Source: an uncultured Clostridium sp. | Lineage (GTDB): Bacteria > Bacillota > Clostridia > TANB77 > CAG-508 | Assembly (NCBI GenBank): GCA_900555835.1 | Contig: USMK01000005.1 | Span: 8,486 to 72,485 of the forward strand | Length of the DNA stretch: 64,000 nt | Reading direction: 5' to 3' | In this document: piece after piece, positions 53,841 through 62,802 of the stretch | Layout: the number at the start of each line of letters is the position of its first letter | Numbering within the stretch: the stretch's first letter is position 1 | Program-made: the position numbers and the translations under genes | Notes under the pieces: model-generated | What the model was told of the DNA's origin: nothing | The model's input: the letters and a program-made list of their open reading frames with translations, nothing else | The model's database searches: none

Positions 53841-55980
53841 ATGGAGAGTATTTATGAATTATTAAAGAAACATTTTGGATATGATAGTTTTAGAAACCGG
53901 ACAGGAGGATATTATTAAGCATATTGTAAATGGCGAGGACTGTTTGGGCGTTATGCCTACTGGTGCCGGAAAGTCTATTTGCTATCAGATTCCTGCCATG
54001 TATTTTGATGGAATAACAATTGTTATTTCTCCTCTTATTTCACTTATGAAAGACCAAGTCGACAGTTTATCTTCTGTTGGAATTTCTGCAACTTATATAA
54101 ATAGCACTTTGTCTACTCGTGACTATATTCAAACAATTGAAAATGCTAAACATGGAATGTATAAAATAATATACATTGCACCAGAAAGACTTGCATCTGA
54201 AAGCTTTATTGCTCTTTTGAACACCTTAAATATTTCAATGATAGCAATTGACGAAGCACATTGTGTATCTCAATGGGGACACGATTTTAGGCAAAGCTAT
54301 TTAGATATTTCAAAAGTGGTTGCAAGTTTGTCTAAGAGACCTGTTATTACTGCTTTTACTGCAACTGCTACTGAAATTGTAAAACAAGATATTATAAACC
54401 TGCTAAAATTATCAAATCCATTTACACTTACAACTGGTTTTGATAGAGCAAATCTTCTATTTTCAGTCCAAACCCCAGAGAATAAAAAAGATTTTGTTTT
54501 AAATTATTTAAAAAACGAAGTTAATAAAAACAGGTCTGGTATTATTTATTGTTTAACTAGAAAAATTGTAGATTCTTTATATAACGACTTATTAGACGAA
54601 GGATTTGCAGTTTCGCATTATCATGGTGGTATGAGCGATAAGGATAGAGCTCAAAATCAGTATGACTTTGTTTATGATAAAACCAATATAATGGTTGCAA
54701 CAAATGCCTTTGGTATGGGAATTGATAAGTCTAATGTTAGATATGTTATACATTACAATATGCCAAAAGATTTAGAAAGCTATTACCAAGAAGCCGGCCG
54801 TAGTGGACGTGATGGCGATTATGCTGAATGTATTTTGCTTTTTTCTAGGGCAGATATTGTTAAAAATAAATTTTTAATTGAGCAAACACCTGGTAATCAT
54901 TCTATTGAGTATTGCAAATTGAACGATATTGTAGACTACTGTAATACCGACAAATGCCTTAGAAAATACATATTAGAATATTTTGGAGAGACACCAAGTT
55001 TCGACAATTGTTCATATTGTAGTAATTGCAATAGCGAAACTCAAATTACTGATATAACACTAGATTCCCAAAAAATATTATCTTGTATAAAAAGAATGGG
55101 CGAACGTTTTGGTTCTGGCGTTGTTGCTGATGTTTTAAGAGGCTCTAAATCTTCTAAAATACTCCAATTGGGGTTTAATAATCTTTCTACATATGGAATT
55201 ATGAGTGATTACAGCAAAGATACTTTAAAAGATATTATATCTTTTCTTATTTCAGAAGGATATATTAAATCTGTTGGAGATAAATACCCTATTTTGGTTC
55301 TTGAAGATAAGGCAAATGATGTTTTATTTAAAAATAAGCCTGTTACAATAAAACGCAAAATTGAGAAAACTGCTAATAAAGATAAGATTTTAACAAATTA
55401 CGATACAGAGTTGTTTGAGATACTAAAAACTCTCAGACATAATATTGCTGATAGCCTTAATGTTCCTCCTTTTGTAGTATTTGCTGATACTTCATTAAAA
55501 GAGATGTGCACATATTATCCTCAAACTGAGGATGCATTTAGCAACATTAGTGGTGTTGGAGCAAATAAACTTGAAAAATATGGTTCATATTTTATTGAAA
55601 CAATCAAATCTTATGCTGAAAACCATACTTTACATGATGTGCCTGCCACCAAAATTTTGGCTTCAACTAAAATTTTAATACCCAAAATAGATACAAAAAT
55701 AGTTTCATATGATTTATATAATGAGGGAAAAACAATTGAAGAAATTGCTAAAATTAGAAATTTAACTAGACAAACTATTGAAGGGCATTTAGTTAAATGC
55801 TTTGAACTTGATATGGCTATTGATTTGGAAAAGGAAATTCAAACACAATATGAAAATGATATTTATGAAACAATTAAAAAAGTAGGAACAGAAAAATTAA
55901 AAGCTATAAAAGAAGTTTTACCAAATGAGGTTACTTACCTAGATATTAGGTATTACATAGCAAAATTGAACAAAAATTAG
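53841..55980 (+). CDS. recQ: ATP-dependent DNA helicase RecQ (CGG frameshift at codon 20)
   Basis: 712 residues. A 3'-5' helicase for recombination and fork repair. FGYDSFRN.GQEDIIKHI (Q-motif), Walker A MPTGAGKSICYQ, DEAH in IDEAHCVSQWGHDFRQ, motif VI YYQEAGRSGRDG, zinc cysteines (CLRKYILEYFG, CSYCSNC), winged-helix RQC region and an HRDC domain (about 510-590); a short helix-turn-helix tail follows (EIAKIRNLTRQTIEGHL). ATG 53841 follows AGGAAGG; the next ATG in the second frame (53875) would cut off the Q-motif. The frame breaks at in-frame CGG 53898; 2140 bases is 3x713+1. It precedes glyA by 9 bases. Confidence 0.93.
53898..53900 (+). other. CGG +1 frameshift site in recQ
   Basis: DSFRN, then CGG A. 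Skipping C gives GGA and FRNGQEDII, matching the conserved RecQ FRxGQ Q-motif. The zero frame stops six codons later. P-site codon AAC. Confidence 0.93.
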
Positions 55981-55989
55981 GAGGTATAT

Positions 55990-57238
55990 ATGTTAAGTTT
56001 TGACGAATTAAAAAAAGAAGATATTGATGTATATAATGCTTTAATGGCTGAAAAAAATAGACAAAATTCTTGTATTGAAATGATAGCTTCTGAAAACTTT
56101 ACAAGTGAAGCTGTAATGCAAGCAATGGGCAGTTATTTTACAAATAAATACGCAGAAGGATACCCTCGGAAATAGATATTATTGTGGTTGCACTAATGTT
56201 GATACTGTTGAGAATTTGGCTATTCAAAGAGTTTGCAAGCTTTTTGGAGCTGAACACGCAAATGTTCAACCTCATTCTGGTGCTAGTGCAAATGAAATTG
56301 TATATTTAGCTGCTTTAAACCCAGGAGACACGGTTTTGGCTATGTCTTTAAACTCTGGTGGACATATTTCGCATATGTCAAAAGCAACAGGTTGGTCTAA
56401 ATTTTATAATGCGTATTATTATGATGTTGATAAGGAAAACTATTTATTAGATTATGATAAAATCCTAGAATTAGCACTAGAAATAAAACCAAAGTTAATT
56501 ATAGCAGGGGCTTCTGCATACCCTCGCAATATTGATTTTTCTAAATTTAGAGAAATTGCAGATAAAGTAAATGCTCTACTTATGGTCGATATGGCTCATA
56601 TAGCAGGGCTTGTAGCAGCGGGGCTACATATGTCTCCTGTTCCATATGCTGATTTTGTTACTTTTACTACTCATAAAACCATGCGTGGACCTCGTGGAGG
56701 AACTATTTTATGCAAAAAAGAATGGGCTTCTAAAATAGATTCTGCTGTTTTCCCTAAAATGCAAGGTGGTCCATTAGAACACATTATTGCTGGAAAAGCA
56801 GTTTGCTTTAAAGAGGCATTATCACCCGAATTTAAAGAATATCAAAAACAAGTAATAGCAAATGCAAAAATTTTAGCAGAAACTTTGATAGACCTAAATA
56901 TCAATGTTCTAACAAATGGAACTGATAACCATATGGTTCTTCTTGATTTACGTCCATATGGTATAAGTGGAAAAGAACTTGCAGATACTTTGGATTTAAT
57001 TGGAATAACAGCAAATAAAAATGCAATTGCATTTGACGAAACACCTAAAAAGATTACATCTGGTCTACGACTTGGAACACCTGCAATTACTACTCGTGGA
57101 TTCACTTCCAGTGATATTAAAGAAATTGCCCAAATCATAGCAGAAGTAATTGATTTAAAATGCAAACTTCCAGAAAACAAATCCACAGAATATAAACAAA
57201 TTGTGGAAAATATTTGCAAAATTCATCCTTTATATTAA
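55990..57238 (+). CDS. glyA: Serine hydroxymethyltransferase (one CGG frameshift)
   Basis: 415 residues. Interconverts serine and glycine while loading one-carbon units on folate; a core metabolic enzyme. Motifs: IEMIASENF, the YAEGYP.GNRYY segment, HSGASAN, VDMAHIAGLVAAG and the PLP lysine in TFTTHKTMRGPRGG (near 229). The frame breaks at in-frame CGG 56167 in the EGYPGxRYYxG motif; 1249 bases is 3x416+1. The zero frame stops two codons later after 61 residues. No second glyA is in the window. ATG follows TTAGGAGG. It shares a transcript with recQ. Confidence 0.94.
56167..56169 (+). other. CGG +1 frameshift site in glyA
   Basis: KYAEGYP, then CGG A. Skipping C gives GGA and YPGNRYYCGC, where the Gly is nearly invariant in the family. 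P-site codon CCT. Confidence 0.95.
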
Positions 57239-57279
57239 CTTTGCAGAAATAATTTTCTTTCAAAAAATGATTTACATAA

Positions 57280-57308
57280 TTGACATTTTTAGGAAAATTT
57301 GATACAAT
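57280..57308 (+). promoter_or_regulatory. Promoter of the MYG1-like gene
   Basis: TTGACA, 17 bases, TACAAT, 71 bases upstream of the start codon. Confidence 0.75.
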
Positions 57309-57378
57309 AATATTAGATTTTGTTTATTCCCTTCAAGATATTCAATTTTATTTTAGCAGCGAGAAGGAGATGTTGAAA

Positions 57379-58332
57379 ATGTTAAGTTTTAAAAACATTG
57401 AACTTACCAATGATGTGAAAAAGGCAAACGCCATTACGCATCGGGGATGCTTCCATGCTGATGAAATTTTTGCTACAATAGTAATTATGTATATACTTAA
57501 AACCGTTGTTTTAGCAAGAATTTCGTTAGAAGAAGTTCCCAAAAAGAGCCATAGCGTATTTCAACCTATCATTTATGATATTGGTGGAGGAGTTTTTGAC
57601 CACCACCAACCAGGTGGTAACGGGATGCGTGAAAATGGCATCCGTTATTCTTCTTTTGGACTAATCTGGCGTTCTTTTGGTACCAGAGCCCTAGAAGAAG
57701 GCTTTTCTTGTAATCACAAAGACGCTATTTTGCTACAAGAAATGCTCGATAAGGAGTTCGTACAGGGAATTGATGCTGCTGACAATGGTCAGTTACAAAA
57801 AGGCACAACAACAGTTCCTGTAATGGGAATTCCAGGGATGATCTCAACATTTATGTTACCAAACCCAGGAAATAATCTGGATTGGGAAAATGAGTGCTTT
57901 CTACAAGCACTAAAATTTGCGGATGCAATTTTTCGAAATGTTGTGCTATCTGCTATTGCGAAGTTAAAAGCAAAAGACATTGTTGAAGCTGCCATTAGTC
58001 GCAGTCAGAATGAGATTATGGTTCTACCTTCGTATGTACCGTGGAAAGATGCTCTTTTCACATCAGCCAATCCAAAGGCTCGAAATATCTTATATGTTGT
58101 TTTTCCTTCAAGTAGGAATAACGGATATAGTATTCTCGCAGTACCTAAACGACTTGGTTCTAGGTATTCTAAAAAGCCTTTTCCCTATCAATGGGGCGGT
58201 CTAACTGGTAATGATTTAGCAAAAGTTACAAAAATACCTTCTGCTATGTTCTGTCACAACGATAGGTTTATAGCAACAGCTAAAAACCTTGATGCAGCAT
58301 TATCGTTAGCGAGGTTGGCAATTCAATGTTAA
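57379..58332 (+). CDS. MYG1/UPF0160-family DHH-like metal-dependent phosphoesterase (codon-atypical)
   Basis: 317 residues. MYG1-family motifs HADE (THRGCFHADEIFAT) and DHHQPGG, with the later WxxFG region; relatives have metal-dependent exonuclease or phosphodiesterase activity, and the substrate here is unknown. ATG 57379 is 9 bases after AAGGAG; upstream starts lack a site. Codons CGT, GTG, GCG, ATC and ACC are common, unlike neighbours, suggesting transfer. Codon 22 is an in-frame CGG (57442) that must be read as Arg: a +1 shift there would end the protein about 12 residues later. Single-gene unit between recQ-glyA and the YitT gene. Confidence 0.8.
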   Translation: MLSFKNIELTNDVKKANAITHRGCFHADEIFATIVIMYILKTVVLARISLEEVPKKSHSVFQPIIYDIGGGVFDHHQPGGNGMRENGIRYSSFGLIWRSFGTRALEEGFSCNHKDAILLQEMLDKEFVQGIDAADNGQLQKGTTTVPVMGIPGMISTFMLPNPGNNLDWENECFLQALKFADAIFRNVVLSAIAKLKAKDIVEAAISRSQNEIMVLPSYVPWKDALFTSANPKARNILYVVFPSSRNNGYSILAVPKRLGSRYSKKPFPYQWGGLTGNDLAKVTKIPSAMFCHNDRFIATAKNLDAALSLARLAIQC

Positions 58333-58359
58333 AAAACAAGAGAGACCTCAATCAACAAA

Positions 58360-58387
58360 CACAAGATTGCATAATTGCAATCTTGTG
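58360..58387 (+). terminator. Terminator of the MYG1-like gene
   Basis: CACAAGATTGCA and TGCAATCTTGTG stem followed by CTTTTTT. Confidence 0.9.
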
Positions 58388-58392
58388 CTTTT

Positions 58393-59244
58393 TTATTTAT
58401 CCTGTTTAAATCCTTTTCCAAATACTTCTCTTGCATTTGTTATAATCAAAAATACCTCTGGATCTATTTTTTCAATCACTTTCCTTATTTTAGCCACTTC
58501 TCCTCTTGATGTTACACAAAGTAAAATTGTTTTTTCACTTCTTGTATACATTCCTTTTCCATATAGTGCAGTTATTCCCCTTTTTGCTTCATGGCTAATC
58601 ACATCTGATATTTCCTGATATTTTTCTGATACAATTATCATCATTTTTGAGAAATTTATTCCTTCAAATACTATATCAATTATTTTTCCCATAATATAAA
58701 TCGCAAGTGCTGAATATAACCCTATTTCTATTGTTCTAAAAAATATAACATTTAGAGTTACAATTATTGTATCTATCACAACAATTACTGTACTAGACCT
58801 TACCGTAGGCTTATATTTCCTTACAACACTCATTATTAAATCGCTTCCACCTGTTGAAGCTTCTGCTCTAAGTACAAACGCTGTTCCTAACCCCATTATT
58901 ATTCCACCATAAACACAGCCTAAAAACCTATCTTCTGTTAATGGTCCTAAGTTTTCAAATATGCTTAAAAAGAAGGCTAATAATAGTGTTCCTGATATTG
59001 CCCTTATTATAAAGCTTTTTCCCAATTTTATATATGCCAAAATCAAAAATGGTATATTTAATAATATTGTACTTAATCCCATATTTATATTAAGCAAATA
59101 GTACAATATTGTTGCAATTCCAGAAAATCCACCTGTTGATAATTGATTTGGCAATAAAAATTGACCTGTTGAAAATCCCATTAGGGCACATCCTAATATT
59201 AAATTAACTCCTGTTATTAAATTTTTCTTTAAAAAAGTAACCAT
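58393..59244 (-). CDS. YitT-family membrane protein (DUF161 plus DUF2179)
   Basis: 283 residues: five to six membrane helices (about 8-190) with the STGG(F/S)S-type motif (QLSTGGFSGIATILYYL, EASTGGSDLIMSV), and a soluble C-terminal DUF2179 domain (about 205-280). Transport roles have been suggested for the family, but none is firmly shown. The start codon is inside the stem of a terminator-like hairpin, and no ribosome site is visible, so the start is unsure. Follows the radical SAM gene by 36 bases. Confidence 0.82.
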   Translation of the reverse strand: MVTFLKKNLITGVNLILGCALMGFSTGQFLLPNQLSTGGFSGIATILYYLLNINMGLSTILLNIPFLILAYIKLGKSFIIRAISGTLLLAFFLSIFENLGPLTEDRFLGCVYGGIIMGLGTAFVLRAEASTGGSDLIMSVVRKYKPTVRSSTVIVVIDTIIVTLNVIFFRTIEIGLYSALAIYIMGKIIDIVFEGINFSKMMIIVSEKYQEISDVISHEAKRGITALYGKGMYTRSEKTILLCVTSRGEVAKIRKVIEKIDPEVFLIITNAREVFGKGFKQDK

Positions 59245-59266
59245 ACATTTAGTATGATTACTTTTT
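59232..59266 (-). terminator. Terminator-like hairpin spanning the YitT start codon
   Basis: AAAAAGTAACCATAC and GTATGATTACTTTTT, with a 5-base loop. Could end the radical SAM transcript or hide the YitT start. Confidence 0.65.
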
Positions 59267-59280
59267 GTGCTTTTTATTCT

Positions 59281-60357
59281 TTATTTTCTGGCCATTTTAA
59301 CATTATCTTCATAAAAATCTGAAAATGTTTTTAAAATTCTTACATCAAATTTTCCAGGTATTTTCTTTTCGTTTTGAATAATTTTAACATCTACTTCGTA
59401 AAATTCTTTTAATTTGTTTATATTCTCTTTTTTGTGGCCAATTACATGATTAACATCTCTTGGATTTAGCTCTATTTCTACTTCTTTTACTTTTACATTA
59501 AATTGTTTTATTTTGTTTACAATGCTATCATACCATATTCTAGATTCCACAAGTTGTCCAAAAGCTTCGTGGTAAGGGCCGGCTAAAACTTCGCTTTCTA
59601 AGTTATCTGGGTTTGATATTAAATCTGTGTTTTGTAATCCCATTCTAATTATTGTAATATGTTTCTTTTCAAAAAAATAGTATAGTTCTTTGCAGGTTTC
59701 TATTGCTTGTTCTAATGTAACTGGTTCATATTCTCCGTTTTGGTACATTCTAGCCAATTCTGTGTTTTTTATAACTAATACTGGATAAATTCTTATCATT
59801 TTTGGTTTTAATTTAGCCAAATCTTTTGCAGTATTTAATTCGTCAATTCTAGTACTTTCTGGAAGTCCAACCATCATTTGATGTCCTAAATCAAAACCAT
59901 ATCTTCTAATTAGTTTAGAGGCCTTTTTCACATCTTCAAAAGTATGTCCTCTTTTTGCTTGTTTTAATATATAGTCATTGCTTGATTGCACTCCTAGCTC
60001 TATTGTTTTTACTTTGTATTTTTTTAGTCTTTTTAATATTGTTTTGTCAATATAATCTGGTCTTGTAGACACTCTTATGCTGTCTATTTCGCCATTTTCA
60101 ACATATTCATATGCTGCTTGTAGTAATTCTTCTTGCTTTTCTGGCTCTATTCCTGTAAAACTGCCTCCGAAAAAAGCAACTTCTTTATGTGCATCTTCAT
60201 TTTTGAAAGTTTCTAAATACTCTTTTATAGTTTGTTTTACTTCTGCTCCTGTGACTTGTTTTTTTTGCCCACTAATGCTTCTTTGATTGCAAAATACACA
60301 ATCGTTTGGACAACCCAAATGTGGTACAAAAATTGGTATTATATATTGGCTTTGCAT
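59281..60357 (-). CDS. Elp3-like radical SAM protein
   Basis: 358 residues. Radical SAM cluster motif CPNDCVFC (CxxxxCxxC type, near residue 16), FFGGSFTG, and a SAM-domain barrel; a C-terminal region KFDVRILKTFSDF. It belongs to the short Elp3-like group seen beside rnc in clostridia, which lacks the acetyltransferase half of Elp3. Reaction unknown. ATG follows AAGGAGG. It follows rnc by 11 bases in one operon. Confidence 0.85.
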   Translation of the reverse strand: MQSQYIIPIFVPHLGCPNDCVFCNQRSISGQKKQVTGAEVKQTIKEYLETFKNEDAHKEVAFFGGSFTGIEPEKQEELLQAAYEYVENGEIDSIRVSTRPDYIDKTILKRLKKYKVKTIELGVQSSNDYILKQAKRGHTFEDVKKASKLIRRYGFDLGHQMMVGLPESTRIDELNTAKDLAKLKPKMIRIYPVLVIKNTELARMYQNGEYEPVTLEQAIETCKELYYFFEKKHITIIRMGLQNTDLISNPDNLESEVLAGPYHEAFGQLVESRIWYDSIVNKIKQFNVKVKEVEIELNPRDVNHVIGHKKENINKLKEFYEVDVKIIQNEKKIPGKFDVRILKTFSDFYEDNVKMARK

Positions 60358-60368
60358 ACGCTTCCTCC

Positions 60369-61040
60369 TTACATCCCCAATGCTTTTTTAGCTGCTTGCA
60401 TTTCCGCTTCTTTCTTTGATTTTCCAGTACCATATGTTTCTACTTGTCCATTTACTTTAAGTTCTACTGTAAATATTTTAGCATGGTCTGGACCTTTTTC
60501 GTCTATTGTTAAATATTCAATATGAACCGAACCTTTTGCTTGTAATTTTTCTTGTAATACAGTTTTATAATCTTTCATTCCTACGTGCTTACTTGCAATT
60601 TCAACAGCATCTGTCAAATTAGTTAATATAAACTTCTCTGCATTTTCCATATTTGAATCCAAGTAAATTGCTGCAATAACAGCTTCTACACTATCTGCTA
60701 ATATTGCAATTCTCTCTTTTCCATTATTAGCAAGTTCACTTTTTCCCAGATTTAAAAAATCACTAAAATTATGCTTTTTTGCTACTTCATATAAACTTTG
60801 TTCACAAACAACAGTTGCTCTAACTTTGGTCATTTCTCCTTCTTTTAACTTTTGGTAATTTTTATATAAGTATTTACTTATTGTTACTTCTAAAATTGCA
60901 TCACCTAAAAATTCCAACTTTTCGTTACTCTCAACCTTATTTTCATACGCATATGAACGATGAGTAAATGCTTTATTTAATAACAAAACATCATTAAATT
61001 TATATCCAATATCTTCTTCTAGCTTTTGGAATTTATGCAT
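60369..61040 (-). CDS. rnc: Ribonuclease III
   Basis: 223 residues. Cuts double-stranded RNA in rRNA and mRNA processing. The signature NEKLEFLGDAILE and the downstream DSVEAVIAAIYLD carry the metal-binding acids; a C-terminal dsRNA-binding domain (about 155-222) ends SKKEAEMQAAKKALGM. ATG follows GAGGAGGG. In most Firmicutes acpP directly precedes rnc; here a dockerin gene lies between. Confidence 0.96.
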   Translation of the reverse strand: MHKFQKLEEDIGYKFNDVLLLNKAFTHRSYAYENKVESNEKLEFLGDAILEVTISKYLYKNYQKLKEGEMTKVRATVVCEQSLYEVAKKHNFSDFLNLGKSELANNGKERIAILADSVEAVIAAIYLDSNMENAEKFILTNLTDAVEIASKHVGMKDYKTVLQEKLQAKGSVHIEYLTIDEKGPDHAKIFTVELKVNGQVETYGTGKSKKEAEMQAAKKALGM

Positions 61041-61085
61041 GACTTTCCCTCCTCTACACAGTTAATTTATTTTATCATATTATAA

Positions 61086-62669
61086 TTACACTTCTATCAA
61101 TTTGGTTTTTAATTGTGATAAATCTGTTAATGTTAAATCATTGTCCATGTTCATATCAGCTGCGTAAAAGCTTGCTCCGGTAAGTGGAGTTGCATCTACT
61201 AGGTGTAATTTTAGTTGTGATACATCTGTTGCACTCATGCTTCCATCTCCGTTTATGTCTCCTGTTACTACTATTGTATATTCTTTATCCATTTTTAGTT
61301 TCATTGATGTTGCAAGCTTTGCGTCTTTGTTTATTGTATTTTCCAAATTATCGGTTATTTTATATTCTGCATCTATTATATTTATATTCTTTATTAAATT
61401 CTCTACTGTTGTTGATACTGGTATTTTTCTTAAATAATTTACATTTTCATTTGTAAATACAGTATATTCTTTTTCTATATTTACAGGATCTATCCAGTCA
61501 ACAGAAGTTGATACTTTTCCTGTTAAACCTCCTGCTGTTTTATATTCAAAGTCGAATCCACCATTTTTTACAAAGGTATATGTATTTTTTCCTTCATTAT
61601 TTGTTATTGTAACTCCCTCTTTATCAAAAGTTACTGTTACTTTTACAGCTCCGTTCGTTTTGGTTATTGGGTCATATACAATTGTAGTAACTGGGGCCTG
61701 TTCTTGTTGCTCTTTTAAAATAATTTGCATTTCTTTTGAAAATCCTAGTTCATCTTTAACAGTTATTGTATAAGAACCATAGTTTGGTACTTCATATTCA
61801 GTAATTATAATTTTGGCTGGTGTTATTCCTACTGTTTCTTCTTCTGATGTTGCATCATTTTTTACAACAATTGAATTTACATTAGAAAGTGTTGCACTAG
61901 CTGTTATATTTATTGTTTTATCTGATATTGTTGTTTCTAATTTTACTGGAAATTCTTTATATGCATAAACAGTTTGTATTACAGAATTTCCTGAGCTATC
62001 TTTTGCTTGAAGTCTATATATTCCATCTTCTTCAAAAGTATAATCTACTGTTACAGTTTTTCCTTCTGTTATTGCTATTGCTTTTCCTTGTGTATCAAAA
62101 TCAACTTCGTCTTTTATTGTATCAACTTTTGCTACTTTTAAACTAGTTATTGTATCATCACTATTTGCATCTATAACTAATGTGACATGTCTTTTGTTAT
62201 TTTCATCCTTTGTAACAGAGATTGTTGGTACTCCATTACTTCTAAGTGTTATTCTACTTAAAAAATAATCCCCATGACTATTTTTTGTGTATATAGTATA
62301 TTTGCTATAATTTTCAACTTCAAAAGATGTTGTAATTGTACTTTGGTTAGCTTCTATTTGAAGTGTGTTAACATTATCTGTATCAAATATTGCAACATCT
62401 TCAGTTCCTACATCTGCCTCAATCCACTTAATTGTAGAAATCTTATAAGTAGTATCTTGTGCTGTTATATTTATTTTTTTAGGATTTGTTGCATCTTGTG
62501 ATACTTCCACAGATAATGTCTTTGTATTCTCAGAATTCCCCAATGCATATTTACTAGATTGCATTACTCCATAAACTAACCCAAATGGTGTAACTGCAAA
62601 GCTATTTGTAGCAAGCATGCTAAGAATTATAATAAATATTCCTAATATATATATAATTTTATTTTTCAT
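61086..62669 (-). CDS. Secreted Ig-like-repeat protein with dockerin
   Basis: 527 residues. Signal peptide (1-25), several Ig-like beta segments (about 50-330) without enzyme motifs, an X-like module (STTVENLIKNINIID...TSMKLKMDKEY) and a dockerin with loops DINGDGSMSATD and DMNMDNDLTLTD. Probably a structural or binding client of the cohesins at 36-45 kb. It sits between acpP and rnc with its own promoter and a terminator before it, so it is a separate insertion into a conserved gene order. It lacks the TGTAA array found at the other three units. ATG follows GTGAGGT. Confidence 0.82.
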   Translation of the reverse strand: MKNKIIYILGIFIIILSMLATNSFAVTPFGLVYGVMQSSKYALGNSENTKTLSVEVSQDATNPKKINITAQDTTYKISTIKWIEADVGTEDVAIFDTDNVNTLQIEANQSTITTSFEVENYSKYTIYTKNSHGDYFLSRITLRSNGVPTISVTKDENNKRHVTLVIDANSDDTITSLKVAKVDTIKDEVDFDTQGKAIAITEGKTVTVDYTFEEDGIYRLQAKDSSGNSVIQTVYAYKEFPVKLETTISDKTINITASATLSNVNSIVVKNDATSEEETVGITPAKIIITEYEVPNYGSYTITVKDELGFSKEMQIILKEQQEQAPVTTIVYDPITKTNGAVKVTVTFDKEGVTITNNEGKNTYTFVKNGGFDFEYKTAGGLTGKVSTSVDWIDPVNIEKEYTVFTNENVNYLRKIPVSTTVENLIKNINIIDAEYKITDNLENTINKDAKLATSMKLKMDKEYTIVVTGDINGDGSMSATDVSQLKLHLVDATPLTGASFYAADMNMDNDLTLTDLSQLKTKLIEV

Positions 62670-62691
62670 ATAAATCTACCTCACTGATTTT

Positions 62692-62720
62692 ATTATACAA
62701 TTAGTTATTGTTTTTTGCAA
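62692..62720 (-). promoter_or_regulatory. Promoter of the dockerin gene between acpP and rnc
   Basis: TTGCAA, 17 bases, TATAAT on the minus strand. Confidence 0.65.
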
Positions 62721-62759
62721 TTGTTTTGTAGAAAATATAAATAAAAATATAAAAAAAAT

Positions 62760-62782
62760 AAGGTATAGAAAAACTATACCTT
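62760..62782 (-). terminator. Terminator after acpP
   Basis: AAGGTATAG and CTATACCTT stem with T-rich tail on the minus strand; separates acpP from the dockerin gene. Confidence 0.85.
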
Positions 62783-62802
62783 GAACATAATATTATATTT
62801 AA

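Noticed and set aside
1194..56169. Simple reassignment of CGG to another amino acid
   Set aside because: Reading CGG as any single amino acid keeps the zero frame, which stops soon after most sites; only a one-base skip restores the proteins.
57239..57378. Riboswitch in the glyA-MYG1 gap
   Set aside because: Only a promoter is visible; no conserved glycine- or THF-riboswitch core.
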